Source of the DNA: Actinopolyspora biskrensis
GTDB taxonomy: Bacteria > Actinomycetota > Actinomycetes > Mycobacteriales > Pseudonocardiaceae
Assembly (NCBI RefSeq): GCF_013408175.1
Contig: NZ_JACBYW010000007.1
Location: 1 to 64,000, forward strand
Length of the DNA: 64,000 nt
Reading direction: 5' to 3'
The notes under the pieces were generated by a model. The model saw nothing but the letters and a program-made list of their open reading frames with translations. It searched no databases and was not told the origin of the DNA. Made by a program: the position numbers and the translations under genes. Of the stretch, positions 15,069-23,890 are shown in pieces (the first letter of the stretch is position 1; the number at the start of each line of letters is the position of its first letter).

Positions 15069-15393
15069 GGTCGGCGGCTCGGCCGGTTGCGCGGGTGGCG
15101 GCAAGCGGCTGCGCCGCTTGCCCGGCGAGCGGTCCGGCCGAGCGGGTGCCGGCTCTGTCCGCGCGCTCCTCTCGCGGTGCGGTCCCGTCGGGGTGGCGGG
15201 GCCGCACCCGTCGTTTCGCGGGCGCACCCCGGGGGCGGGGCCCTTCGGCGAACGGGCTCGATTCCGCGCTCCTCCGGGGTTTCTGAATGGAGTAAGCGGA
15301 TACCACTTTTCGGACGCTTGGTAACGAGAGCGCTCACGGTCATGCTGCGAAAGTGCTGCACGCCACACGTTCGCAGAACTGTGAGGAGTTTTC
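15069..15393. other. Intergenic region before the GH3 gene
   Basis: The left 220 bases are GC-rich with no gene. The right 90 bases are more AT-rich and hold the LacI-type operator and the promoter of the GH3 gene. Confidence 0.5.
15321..15340. promoter_or_regulatory. LacI/CebR-type operator
   Basis: CGAGAGCGCTCACG is centred on GAGCGCTC at 15328-15335. This resembles the CebR box TGGGAGCGCTCCCA that controls cellobiose/glucosidase genes in Streptomyces. It lies about 60 bp upstream of the GH3 start. No LacI gene is in the window. Confidence 0.55.
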
Positions 15394-17250
15394 ATGACGT
15401 ATCGAGCGACCGGAAGTCGCTTACGTCGCCTGTTCCCGTCGATGGCGGGCCTGGCGGTGGTCACACTGCTGACCGCGGGGTTGGCGCCCGCTTCGGCGGG
15501 GACGTCGCGGGCCGAGTACCAGGACCCGTCCCTGCCCGTTCAGCAGCGGGTCGACGATCTGATGTCGCGGATGTCGCTGCGGGACAAGATCGGTCAGATG
15601 GTCCAGATCGAGCGGGACGCCGCGGGCCCCTCGGAGGTGGCGGACAACCGCATCGGCTCGGTGCTCAGCGGCGGCGGTTCGACGCCGGAATCGAACACGC
15701 CCGAGGCGTGGGCCGACATGTACGACCGCTACCAGCGCGCGGCCCTGGACACGCCCCTGGGAATCCCGCTCCTGTACGGCGTGGACGCCGTGCACGGGCA
15801 CAACAACCTGCGCGGTGCCACGATCTTCCCGCACAACATCGGGCTCGGCGCGGCGGGCGACCCGAAGCTGGTCCAGCGGATCGGTGCCGCCACGGCGGAG
15901 GAGGTCGCCGCTACCGGCATCGACTGGACGTTCTCCCCGTGCCTGTGCGTGGCCAGGAACGACCGCTGGGGGCGCACCTACGAGGCCTTCGGCGAGACCC
16001 CGGAACTGCCCAAGAAGATGACCAAGGAGATCACCGGTTATCAGGGCAAGCGGCTCGGCGAGGACCCGAGCTCGATCATGGCCACGGCCAAGCACTACGT
16101 GGGCGACGGCGGAACCACCGGCGGTGAGGACCAGGGGAACGCGCAACTCAGCGAGCGCGAGCTGCGCAAGATCCACCTCGAGCCGTTCCGCAAGGCGGTC
16201 AAGCGCGACGTCGCCTCGGTGATGGTTTCCTACAGCAGCTGGAACGGCACGAGGATGCACGCCCACGAGTACCTGGTTCAGGACGTGCTCAAGCGGGAGC
16301 TGGGCTTCGACGGCGTGGTGCTCTCCGACTACGACGCGCTGCACCAGCTCGACGGCGACGACTCGACGCTGACCGCCTCCGAGGTGCGCGAATCGGTCAA
16401 CGCGGGTCTGGACATGATCATGCTGTCCACCGATCACGCGAAGTTCCTGCGGTTGCTGCGGCAGGAGGTGGAGTCGGGCGACATCCCGATGCGGCGCATC
16501 GACGACGCCACCGCCCGCATCCTGACCAAGAAGTTCGAGATGGGGCTGTTCGAGCGCCCCTTCGCCCAGCGCGACCTGCTGCCCACCGTGGGCAGTGACG
16601 AGCACCGGGCCCTGGCGCGGCAGGCGGTTCGCGAGTCGCAGACACTGCTGGAGAACGACGGGGTGCTGCCGCTCTCGCCCGAGGAGGACGAGGTGTTCGT
16701 GGCAGGCTCCAACGCCGACGACATCGGCAACCAGAGCGGCGGCTGGACCATCAGCTGGCAGGGGTCCAGCGGGGACATCACCGAGGGGACGACGATCCTC
16801 GAGGGGATCCGGGAGGTGTCGGACTCGAAGGTCACCTACGACGAGCGGGGCGACGGCATCGACGGCAGCTACGACGCCGCGATCGCGGTGGTCGGCGAGA
16901 AGCCCTACGCCGAGTACGAGGGCGATCGTCCCGAGGGGGTCCGGCTCAGCGAGGAGGACCTGAACACGATCGCCAAGCTGCGTTCCTCCGGGGTTCCGGT
17001 GGCCGTGGTGACGGTGTCCGGGCGTCCGGTGGACGTCTCCGAAAGGGTCGACGGCTGGAGCGCGCTGCTGGCCTCCTGGTTGCCCGGCACCCAGGGCGGC
17101 GGGGTGGCCGACGTGCTGTTCGGCGAGTACAACCCCACCGGCAAGCTCCCGGTGACCTGGATGCGCTCCTACGAGCAGCAGCCGATCAACCGGGGGGATC
17201 ACAAGGATCCGCTGTACCCGTACGGGTACGGGCTGAGCTACCGGAGCTGA
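15394..17250 (+). CDS. Secreted glycoside hydrolase family 3 (beta-glucosidase-like)
   Basis: 618 aa from ATG 15394 (GTGAGGAG upstream). The signal peptide ends near LAPASAGTS (residue about 33). The GH3 N-domain shows MSLRDKIGQMVQIER, GVDAVHGHNNLRGATIFPHN, ATAKHYVGDGG and the nucleophile region FDGVVLSDYDAL (catalytic Asp). The C-domain has GVLPLSPEEDEVFVAGSNAD, RSSGVPVAVVTVSGRPVDVS and LPVTW. It lacks the fibronectin-III end of longer GH3 enzymes. It should release glucose from exported beta-glucans or cellobiose. The CebR-like box upstream supports this. Confidence 0.9.
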   Translation: MTYRATGSRLRRLFPSMAGLAVVTLLTAGLAPASAGTSRAEYQDPSLPVQQRVDDLMSRMSLRDKIGQMVQIERDAAGPSEVADNRIGSVLSGGGSTPESNTPEAWADMYDRYQRAALDTPLGIPLLYGVDAVHGHNNLRGATIFPHNIGLGAAGDPKLVQRIGAATAEEVAATGIDWTFSPCLCVARNDRWGRTYEAFGETPELPKKMTKEITGYQGKRLGEDPSSIMATAKHYVGDGGTTGGEDQGNAQLSERELRKIHLEPFRKAVKRDVASVMVSYSSWNGTRMHAHEYLVQDVLKRELGFDGVVLSDYDALHQLDGDDSTLTASEVRESVNAGLDMIMLSTDHAKFLRLLRQEVESGDIPMRRIDDATARILTKKFEMGLFERPFAQRDLLPTVGSDEHRALARQAVRESQTLLENDGVLPLSPEEDEVFVAGSNADDIGNQSGGWTISWQGSSGDITEGTTILEGIREVSDSKVTYDERGDGIDGSYDAAIAVVGEKPYAEYEGDRPEGVRLSEEDLNTIAKLRSSGVPVAVVTVSGRPVDVSERVDGWSALLASWLPGTQGGGVADVLFGEYNPTGKLPVTWMRSYEQQPINRGDHKDPLYPYGYGLSYRS

Positions 17251-17259
17251 CGGAACTCC

Positions 17260-17286
17260 GGCACCCCGGCTCCGCGCCGGGGTGCC
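17260..17286. terminator. Bidirectional terminator hairpin
   Basis: GGCACCCCGGC (17260-17270) pairs with GCCGGGGTGCC (17276-17286) around a five-base loop. It lies between the convergent GH3 and ferritin genes. Confidence 0.75.
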
Positions 17287-17341
17287 TACCGGAATGCCCG
17301 GGCGGCGTCCTGCCGAGGCGGGGCGCCGCTCACGGTCTTTC

Positions 17342-17902
17342 TCAGAGCGCGCCGCCCGCGGCCTCGGGAGCCGAGGGATCAGCGCCCTCGTCGCCGACCT
17401 GCTCGCGGGACAGGAAGTTCTCCACCTCGAACAGGTTGCCCCCGGCGCGGTCGAGCACGTTCAGCAGCGTGGACATCTGCGCGACCTCCTCGACCTGCTC
17501 CTTGAGGAACCACTGCATGAACTGCTCGCCGATGTAGTCGTCCTCGGCGCGGGCGGTCTTGGCCAGGTTCTCGATCTCGGCGGTGACCTCGCGCTCCTGG
17601 GACAGCGCCAGGGCCACGAGCTCGCGGGCCTCGTCGAATTCGTTGCGCACCTCGTCGGTGGACGGAATGCTCACGGAAATGTCGTTGTCCATCAGGAACT
17701 TGACGATCATCATTCCGTGGTTGCGCTCCTCCAGGGCCTGCTTGTAGAAGTGCGCGGCCAACCTGGGGAGGTCGTTCTTGTCGAACCACACAGCCAGTGC
17801 GATGTACTGCTGCGAGGCGTTGAACTCGCTGCGCACCTGCTGCTGCAGCAGCAGGTGGAACTTGCTTTCCCGGTTTTCTTCGCTTTGCTCCGTCGTGGTC
17901 AT
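17342..17902 (-). CDS. Ferritin (iron storage)
   Basis: 186 aa from ATG 17902 (MTTTEQSEENRESKFHLLLQ). This is a four-helix ferritin with ferroxidase-site residues: QVRSEFNASQQYIALAVWFD (E), ALEERNHGMMIVKFL (ExxH) and EQFMQWFLKEQVEEVAQM. It is non-heme ferritin rather than bacterioferritin. It has a C-terminal extension of about 20 residues (GDEGADPSAPEAAGGAL). It stores iron as ferric mineral in the cytoplasm. IdeR-like boxes lie 38-91 bp upstream of the start; in mycobacteria IdeR activates ferritin genes from such sites. Confidence 0.92.
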   Translation of the reverse strand: MTTTEQSEENRESKFHLLLQQQVRSEFNASQQYIALAVWFDKNDLPRLAAHFYKQALEERNHGMMIVKFLMDNDISVSIPSTDEVRNEFDEARELVALALSQEREVTAEIENLAKTARAEDDYIGEQFMQWFLKEQVEEVAQMSTLLNVLDRAGGNLFEVENFLSREQVGDEGADPSAPEAAGGAL

Positions 17903-17939
17903 GCCACGAATATACACATTCCTCGGGGTGGGGCTTTTA

Positions 17940-17993
17940 TTCAGGTTCGCCTCAAATAGTTTTGACTCCCCTAAAATAGGTGAGCCTTGTTTA
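17940..17993. promoter_or_regulatory. Two IdeR/DtxR-like iron boxes
   Basis: TTCAGGTTCGCCTCAAAT (17940-17957) and ATAGGTGAGCCTTGTTTA (17976-17993) each keep the AGGT-x-x-GCCT core of the 19-bp iron box TTAGGTTAGGCTAACCTAA. The matches are partial, and the surrounding sequence is unusually AT-rich. Control of ferritin by iron through IdeR is inferred. Confidence 0.6.
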
Positions 17994-18408
17994 ACGAAGG
18001 CAAGCTTTACTTTTCCCGGATTCGTGGGGCGGGAATTGCGCGTCGCCGCCGCGATTGTGACACGGGCAACTTTTCCCCGCCGTTCCGGCGGGTCGCTGCC
18101 ACCGGCGTTCCCGGCCGGTTCGATGGTGCGTTCACGCTCGTTCGCCTCCACGCCGCGTCCGGTGAGGACGGTCGCCGCGTCTTTCCGTTCTCGGGAGGCG
18201 GCGTCCGTGTTCCCACTGCGATACGAGTGCGTGCGAGCCCCTGATTCGTCGAGCCGGGTCACGAAGTCCGCTCTCGCGCGAGAGGTGCGCTCCTCGGGGG
18301 CTGCGGCGAGTGCGCGGCCGCGTTGACCTTCGACGCGCCCGCGACGACGGAGGGCACCTCCGAGGGGCGGCCCCGGGGACGAGGACGTCCGGCCCGGCTG
18401 TGACCCCT

Positions 18409-18428
18409 CCAGTTTTGCCTAAAACTGG
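18409..18428. repeat. 20-bp palindromic repeat, copy 1
   Basis: CCAGTTTTGCCTAAAACTGG, arms CCAGTTTT and AAAACTGG around GCCT. It is the same element, inverted, as at 40091-40112. Confidence 0.8.
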
Positions 18429-18634
18429 AACACAGCCCGTTGCGACATGTTTCGTTCCGTGAAGAAAACGTGTTCGTTGTGGGAACCGTCCGCCGGTGAT
18501 GGACAGCGTGGTGGTTCAACTCCCGTGCTGCGCAGTATGGCGCACTCGTCGGCAGCACGGAAGTGGTCGTTTTCTGCGGAAAATGCTCCCGAAGAACTCC
18601 GGGTGCGGCCGGTACGGGAACCGGACGTTCCCGA

Positions 18635-19087
18635 TCAACCGTTCCGAGCCCTGACCAACAGGTTCCCGGTGCCGAGCCCCACGGGAAGGTGGCGGCGCAG
18701 GTGGCGGATCGCGGCGTAGTGCCCGTGCTGGTCGTGGACCCGCTCGGTCTCGGCGACGAGCTCGGGTCGCCGCGCGCGGAGCAGCTCCCAGGACTCGGAG
18801 TGGCTCGCGGGCGGAACGGTTCCGTCCGCCATGATCCCGGCCAGGATGCGTGCCTGCGCCGGGGAAACTCCGGTGGCGCGCCGCAGGCGGGACACCGCCC
18901 GCACGTTGTTGCCGCGCCGGAGCCGCTCGGTGACGGCTTCGCGGGTCTCGTGGTCCACCGGGATCAGGCGCACGGCCGGATCGTGCTCCGCGGAATTCCG
19001 CGACGACCTGCGCGTGAGCACCCCCGCCGCCCACAGGATCCAGCTGAGGACCAGCAGCACGGTCCCGACGAACGACAGGACATCCAT
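18635..19087 (-). CDS. Hypothetical membrane-anchored protein, 150 aa
   Basis: ATG 19087 has AGGAGG upstream. One N-terminal membrane helix (VLSFVGTVLLVLSWILWAAG) precedes a cytoplasmic part. That part contains VRLIPVDHETREAVTERLRR and VSRLRRATGVSPAQARILAG, a helix-turn-helix-like pattern reminiscent of the ribosomal L7/L12 C-terminal domain found in some actinobacterial small proteins. The rest is charged and helical (HDQHGHYAAIRHLRRHLPVG). The function is unknown. Confidence 0.65.
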   Translation of the reverse strand: MDVLSFVGTVLLVLSWILWAAGVLTRRSSRNSAEHDPAVRLIPVDHETREAVTERLRRGNNVRAVSRLRRATGVSPAQARILAGIMADGTVPPASHSESWELLRARRPELVAETERVHDQHGHYAAIRHLRRHLPVGLGTGNLLVRARNG

Positions 19088-19260
19088 TCCCGAACCTCCT
19101 GGCCTCTCCGCAGTGGGCCCCGAGCGCCGAGCCGTCACCAGTGGACGGTCGCGCCGTCGCACAGCCTCTCATCACCCGGCCGGTCCGTGGGGCGTTCAGC
19201 AGTGATCACCGGGAACCGGGGCGGGAGCTCGCCCACGAACCCCGTGCCCGCGGAGACCGT

Positions 19261-20736
19261 TCACTCCCCGTTCAGCCACCCGCGTTCGGCCAGTTCGGCG
19301 TGGAACTTCCGGTAGTTCTCGGCCAGCGCGGCGACCTCCCGGTCGGACGGCTCCACCAGCTCACCCCGCGGGACCATCGCCTCGGCCGCGCTCTCCAGGT
19401 CCGCGTGGACGGTTCCGCTCGCGGCCAGCAGCGCCGCCCCCAGCGAGGTCTCCGCACCGCGCACGCGCAGCACGGGCCGTTCCAGCACCGAGGCGCGCAC
19501 CCGGCACCACAGTTCGCTGCGCGCGCCGCCGCCGACGGTGCGCACCGGCTCGGTCACCGGAACCCCCAGCCGAGCCAGCCTGTCCAGCGCGAGCCGCTCG
19601 CAGAAGGCCACCCCTTCCAGCCGCGCCCGGTGCAGCTCCACCTCGTCGGGATCGCCCAGCAGGAAACCGCGCGCCCGGTCGGAGCGGAACGGGAAGCGCT
19701 CACCACCGCGCCGCAGCGGGTAGCAGACCGCACCGGCCGGGCCCCGCGCGGAAGCCAGCTCGTCCAGCTCACCCAGCCGGGAGGGGGCCACATCGGCGAG
19801 GGTTTCCCCGCCGGTGTTGGAGGCGCCGCCCGGCAGCCAGCCGCCCTCCGGGTGCCGGTGGCTGTAGACCACCCCGGCGGGATCGTGCACCAGCTCCCGC
19901 GAGACGGCCTTGAGCACCAGGGTCGTGCCGAGCACCGTGACCACCTGACCGGCGCGCACCGCCCCGGCCGCGAGCTGGCCCGCGCACCCGTCGGTCATGC
20001 CGGAACGCACCTCGCAGGAGGTCGGCAGCCCCGTCTCCCGCGCGGCATCCGGGGAAACGCGGCCCAGCCCCCGCGCGGGCCCGACCACCCCGGGAAGTCG
20101 TTCCGGGGCGATCCGCAGCGCCTCCAGCGCCTCGTGCGCCCACTGGCCGCGAACCGGGTCGTAGCCGCTCTTCAACGCGTGGCTGGTGTCGGTGGCCACC
20201 GGGTGGCCGACGAGCCGCTCGCCGAGCACCTCCGGGGTGTGCAGCAGCCGCGCCCGCGAGTCGCCGAGCCGCTCGGCCAGCACCCCCAGGTGCGCCAGCC
20301 CGGAGGCGGCCGAGGGGGTGATCCCGATGTCGGCCCAGCGCGCGGCCCCGGCTTCCCGCGCAAGCTCGGCCTGACGCGTCCCGCCGCGGTCGTCGTACAT
20401 CAGCGCCGGGGCCACCGGTTCGGCGTCCTCGTCGACGGCGGCCACGGTCCCGGAGGTCGCGCTGATCGCCAGCGCCCGGATCCCCCCGGCCGCGGGGCCG
20501 AGTTCGGCCGTGCACCGGGCCAGGCAGTCCCGCACCGCGGGCCACCAGGTGCGGGCGTCCTGCTCGGAGGCCCCCGAGTCGTCCCGCCGGGGCCGGGGAA
20601 GGCGCTCCGCGGCTTCGGCCCGACGTCCGCCGTGGGCGTCCAGCACCAGCACCCGCACCTCGGCCGTGGCCACGTCCACCCCGGCCACCAGCGGTTCGGC
20701 TCCACCCGAACCGCCGCGTCCTCCGCTCGGGTTCAC
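19261..20736 (-). CDS. FGGY-family carbohydrate kinase
   Basis: 491 aa from GTG 20736, which overlaps the stop of the HAD gene (GTGA). The FGGY fold shows LVAGVDVATAEVRVLVLDAH (first phosphate loop), AISATSGTVAAVDEDAEP, MYDDRGGTRQAELAREAG, TSHALKSGYDP, SGMTDGCAGQLAAGAV, VTVLGTTLVLK and VGGGARSELWCRVRASVL (adenosine/substrate loop). It belongs to the xylulokinase-like branch. It is the last gene of the minus-strand arm of the polyol cluster, after permease, SDR and HAD. The substrate is probably a ketose made by the SDR; which one cannot be read from sequence. Confidence 0.83.
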   Translation of the reverse strand: MNPSGGRGGSGGAEPLVAGVDVATAEVRVLVLDAHGGRRAEAAERLPRPRRDDSGASEQDARTWWPAVRDCLARCTAELGPAAGGIRALAISATSGTVAAVDEDAEPVAPALMYDDRGGTRQAELAREAGAARWADIGITPSAASGLAHLGVLAERLGDSRARLLHTPEVLGERLVGHPVATDTSHALKSGYDPVRGQWAHEALEALRIAPERLPGVVGPARGLGRVSPDAARETGLPTSCEVRSGMTDGCAGQLAAGAVRAGQVVTVLGTTLVLKAVSRELVHDPAGVVYSHRHPEGGWLPGGASNTGGETLADVAPSRLGELDELASARGPAGAVCYPLRRGGERFPFRSDRARGFLLGDPDEVELHRARLEGVAFCERLALDRLARLGVPVTEPVRTVGGGARSELWCRVRASVLERPVLRVRGAETSLGAALLAASGTVHADLESAAEAMVPRGELVEPSDREVAALAENYRKFHAELAERGWLNGE

Positions 20737-21431
20737 GGTGCTTCTCCCCGGAAACCGCGCAGCGCGGCGGGCAGCTCGGCCAGCGAGCCGATCACCGCGT
20801 CCGGTTCGGCGAGCTGCTCGGCCGTGGGTTCGGGAGGTGCCTCGCCACGGGTGATCCACACGCTGCGGACGCCCACGGCCGCGGCGCCGCGCACGTCGGC
20901 GTCCAGCCGGTTGCCGACGTGCACCGCGCGTTCGGCCGTCACCCCGGCCTCGTACAGCGCGTGCCGGAATATCGCGGGATCGGGCTTCTCCGCCCCCACG
21001 ACCTCCGAGATCGCCCACACGTCGATGTGTTCGTCGACCCCGTCGCGGCGCAGCGCCTCGGTCACCAGGCTCCGCTGGTTGGCCACCACTGCCAGGCGGT
21101 AGCGCGCGGAGAGCTCCCGAAGGGCGGGCAGCACGTCGGGGTGCAGCGCTTCGGGCGGGTACTCCCAGTGGCTTTCGGCCAGATCGGACAGTTCCTTCCT
21201 GCGCTCGGCGGTGAGGAAGTGCTCGGCCACCGCCGTGCGCAGCGAACCGCTCTGGCGTTGCCGCTGCGCGTCGTAGACCCGCAGGAACTCGGCTTCGTCC
21301 ACTTCGTACTCGGCGAGCTCGCGGGTGGCGCGCAGCAGCGCGTCGCGGTAGACGGCGTCGTCGTAGATCGGCCCGCCCACGTCGAGCAGCACCAGCTCGA
21401 CGTGGGCGGGCGCGTCGTCGGATTCGTTCAT
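20733..21431 (-). CDS. HAD-superfamily hydrolase (sugar-phosphate phosphatase-like)
   Basis: 232 aa from ATG 21431. Motif I is VELVLLDVGGPIYDD, a variant of DxDGT: the first Asp is present but the second acid is replaced by Gly-Gly-Pro, so nucleophile chemistry is possible while the usual general acid is missing. Motif II is LAVVANQRS, motif III a lysine in VVGAEKPDPAIF, motif IV VHVGNRLDADVRGAAAVG. The cap is helical. The odd motif I, with G where D+2 normally is, makes phosphotransfer or a non-phosphatase HAD role possible. Translationally coupled to the downstream FGGY kinase. Confidence 0.75.
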   Translation of the reverse strand: MNESDDAPAHVELVLLDVGGPIYDDAVYRDALLRATRELAEYEVDEAEFLRVYDAQRQRQSGSLRTAVAEHFLTAERRKELSDLAESHWEYPPEALHPDVLPALRELSARYRLAVVANQRSLVTEALRRDGVDEHIDVWAISEVVGAEKPDPAIFRHALYEAGVTAERAVHVGNRLDADVRGAAAVGVRSVWITRGEAPPEPTAEQLAEPDAVIGSLAELPAALRGFRGEAP

Positions 21432-21499
21432 GGCTCCCGTTCGTCGTGTCGAGGACGGAGGAGGGCGGCGGGCACCGCCCCGGAGGTTCCCGTCCGGGG

Positions 21500-21527
21500 G
21501 TTCCCAGTTATAGGCAAAATTGGGAAC
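21500..21527. repeat. 20-bp palindromic repeat, copy 2 (extended)
   Basis: GTTCCCAGTTATAGGCAAAA then TTGGGAAC. The core matches CCAGTTTTAGGCAAAACTGG with two changes, and the outer arms GTTCCC/GGGAAC extend the dyad. Confidence 0.75.
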
Positions 21528-21557
21528 ACCACTCGGGGAGGTGAGGGGCACCTCCGG

Positions 21558-22319
21558 TCACCAAGAGGTGAACCCACCGTCTATCACGACGTTGCTGCCG
21601 GTCATGAAGCTGCTGGCGTTCGAGGCGAGGTAGACGGCCAGCGGCCCCAGCTCGGAGGGCTTGCCGACCCGCCCCATCGGGGTCTGCTCCAGCCAGGAGG
21701 AGTACCACTCCGGCTGGGTCCGCTGGACGCCCTGGAGCAGGTCGGTCCCGATGTATCCGGGCGAGATCGCGTTGACGCGCACCCCGCGGTCGGCCCACTC
21801 GCCCGCCAGCGACTTGGTCATCGTGATCACCCCGGCCTTGGAGGTGTTGTACGAGACCTGCGCCTGCGGGTGGTTGGAGATCATGCCGGACATGGAGGCG
21901 ATGTTGACGATGGAACCGCTCCCCTGCTCCAGCATGGCCTTGCCGACCTCGCGGCAGCAGTAGAACACGCCGTCGAGGTTGAGCCGCAGCACGTCCCGCC
22001 AGGAGTCGTCCGTGGTGTCCTCGGCGTTCTCGTTGCGCACCATTCCGGCGTTGTGCACCGAGACGTCCAGCGAGCCGTGGTCGTCGACGATGTCCCGCAC
22101 GACCTCGGCCACCCGTCCCGAGTCGGTCACGTCGAGGTGGACGAACTCGCCGCCGACCTGTTCGGCGGCGAGCTTGCCGTTCTCGGGGTCTATGTCGCCG
22201 ATCACCACCTCGGCCCCGTGCTCGGCCAGGGCTCGCGCGATGTTCATCCCGATGCCCCGGCCACCTCCCGTGACCAGGGCGGTGTTGCCGTGCAGTGCGA
22301 AGTCCTCGTTGCTCATCAC
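21558..22319 (-). CDS. SDR-family polyol dehydrogenase
   Basis: 253 aa. Classical SDR: TALVTGGGRGIGMNIA (NAD-binding TGxxxGIG), VIGDIDPE, VHNAGMVRN (NNAG equivalent), SIVNIASMSGM (Ser), VSYNTSKAGVI (Tyr-x3-Lys) and NAISPGYIGTDL. An Asp after beta-2 (GDID) favours NAD. The C-terminus GSNVVIDGGFTSW is typical. The sequence type is that of D-threitol/D-arabinitol/sorbitol dehydrogenases. With a polyol permease upstream (49 bp) it should oxidise the imported polyol to a ketose. Confidence 0.87.
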   Translation of the reverse strand: MMSNEDFALHGNTALVTGGGRGIGMNIARALAEHGAEVVIGDIDPENGKLAAEQVGGEFVHLDVTDSGRVAEVVRDIVDDHGSLDVSVHNAGMVRNENAEDTTDDSWRDVLRLNLDGVFYCCREVGKAMLEQGSGSIVNIASMSGMISNHPQAQVSYNTSKAGVITMTKSLAGEWADRGVRVNAISPGYIGTDLLQGVQRTQPEWYSSWLEQTPMGRVGKPSELGPLAVYLASNASSFMTGSNVVIDGGFTSW

Positions 22320-22368
22320 GTTCTCCCGTGGCGCAGGGCCCGCCGGTGTCTTCCCGTCGTGCCGGAGG

Positions 22369-23817
22369 TCAGGTGGTCGCGGTCTCCGCCGGAGTGTCTC
22401 TCGGGACGCCTCGGTTCGCCCTGGCCTCGCCCGGATCGCTGGGGTCCTTGACGTAGCTGGACAGCACGGCCACCACCACGTACATCAGCGCGAAGGTGAT
22501 CGCGACACCGCCACCGCCGAGCACGGGGTGCACGAGGTAGACCGTCACCGGGCCGAGGAAGGCGGCACCGCCGGCGCCGAAGTTCAGCACGGCCAGCGAG
22601 GAGCCCTTGTCCTTGGTGGAGACCATCGAGGGCATCAGCGCGGACAGCGGCACGAACCCGGCCAGCAGCACGCCGTAGACGGCGCCGAGCGCGGACGCCA
22701 CCGCGAAGCTCTGCGAACCGATGGCCGCGAAGTACCACAGCGGAGTGGCGATCGCGCATCCGACGCAGCCGAACCAGGTGACGGTGCGCCGCCAGCCGAA
22801 GTAGTCGCCGAGCACTCCGAAGCCCAGGTTGGCCGCGATGTTCGCGGCGTAGGTGATGCTGCTCAGCGCGGCGACCTCGGAAGTGCTGAGGAAGCCGCCG
22901 CCCGGCGTCTCCGGCCCGAAGACGAAGGGGAACATCGCGAAGAAGCCGAACTCGGGGGCGGTGTTGACGATCCTGGTCAGCCCGCCCGCGAGGGTCCGCT
23001 TGTCGCGCCAGAGGATGTCGACGCCCTCGAGCAGGCGCTTGGGGCTGCGCGGGTTGGTCACGCTCTCGTCGGCGATCGGCTTGGTGCCGTGCGGTTCGTG
23101 GATGCCGAAGCAGCCGATGAGGCTGCCGACGGCGACCAGTACCAGCGACAGCACCAGCGTGGCGTGCAGGCTCATGCCGAACGGACCGATGGCCAGCGCG
23201 GCCACCGCCGCACCGAGGGTGGGGAGACCGCCGGTGAAGACGAACCAGAACCAGCCCGCGACCGAGCCGCGCATGTGCACGGGGCTGGCGACCTGGGCCC
23301 AGACGAGGAAGGCGTAGGAGAACAGCGGGTAGGCGAACCCGCGTATGCCGTAGATCGTCACGATCAGGGCGTAGCTGTGGGTGGGCACCGCGACGAACAG
23401 GAAGAGGATCTCGAAGACGATCCACCAGGCCGCGCCGAGCCACATGACGTAGCGCGGCCCCCAGATGGAGGACAGCGTCCCGGAGAACCACGAGGCGATC
23501 ATCACGGCGAGCCCGTAGACGGTCACCGTCGCGAAGGTCGCCTGGGAGCCTTCCAGCCCGCCGCCCTCCGGGCGCTGCAGGTAGTCGGTCAGGTAGGTGA
23601 TCTCCACACCGTCGCCGATCATGAAGATCAGCACGCCGACGAATCCCCAGAACAGCGGCTTGGGGATGCCTATTCTTTCCAACCAGTTCCGGTTGTCCGG
23701 CGCGGCGTCCGAACTCGCCGCGCCCGGTGGCTGCTGTGCCAATGTTCCCGCCTCCGAAGCGACTGAGGATGCCGGGGCCACCTCGTGGGCGGTCCCGTGT
23801 ACGCGGCGGATGGGCAA
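22369..23817 (-). CDS. Polyol permease-type MFS transporter
   Basis: 482 aa from TTG 23817 (no clear ribosome site; the start is uncertain). A 45-residue hydrophilic N-terminus precedes IGIPKPLFWGFVGVLIFMIG and DGVEITYL, a signature of the RbtT/DalT polyol:proton symporter family. The middle has RGSVAGWFWFVFTGGLPTLG and a long central loop (IHEPHGTKPIADESVTNPRS). Twelve membrane segments are expected. It is the first gene of the minus-strand arm and imports the polyol for the SDR. Confidence 0.86.
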   Translation of the reverse strand: MPIRRVHGTAHEVAPASSVASEAGTLAQQPPGAASSDAAPDNRNWLERIGIPKPLFWGFVGVLIFMIGDGVEITYLTDYLQRPEGGGLEGSQATFATVTVYGLAVMIASWFSGTLSSIWGPRYVMWLGAAWWIVFEILFLFVAVPTHSYALIVTIYGIRGFAYPLFSYAFLVWAQVASPVHMRGSVAGWFWFVFTGGLPTLGAAVAALAIGPFGMSLHATLVLSLVLVAVGSLIGCFGIHEPHGTKPIADESVTNPRSPKRLLEGVDILWRDKRTLAGGLTRIVNTAPEFGFFAMFPFVFGPETPGGGFLSTSEVAALSSITYAANIAANLGFGVLGDYFGWRRTVTWFGCVGCAIATPLWYFAAIGSQSFAVASALGAVYGVLLAGFVPLSALMPSMVSTKDKGSSLAVLNFGAGGAAFLGPVTVYLVHPVLGGGGVAITFALMYVVVAVLSSYVKDPSDPGEARANRGVPRDTPAETATT

Positions 23818-23890
23818 TCGGAGTTGTGATGCGCGGCACCGCCGGTGTTAAGCGAGCATCATGCATCTAGTGACTTTCACTCGCAAGGTG

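Larger units (their letters stand above)
17903..18634. other. 732-bp gap upstream of ferritin
   Basis: No gene was seen on either strand. It holds the iron-box region (17940-17993 and possibly to 18010), then about 380 bases without clear features, then one copy of the 20-bp palindrome (18409-18428). Confidence 0.5.

Noticed and set aside
12837-15464. 875-codon open frame on the minus strand
   Set aside because: It is antisense to the DUF4328 and DUF5926 genes, has very biased Arg/Pro/Gly/His composition and no recognisable motif; such frames arise in GC-rich DNA opposite real genes.
18516-19175. 219-codon minus-strand frame overlapping the 150-aa membrane protein gene
   Set aside because: Arg/Ala/Gly/Pro-rich without structure, whereas the other frame has a membrane helix, a good ribosome site and a plausible fold.
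19261-21018. 585-codon frame including the FGGY kinase
   Set aside because: The first 90 or so codons overlap the HAD gene in another frame; GTG 20736, overlapping the HAD stop, is the natural start.
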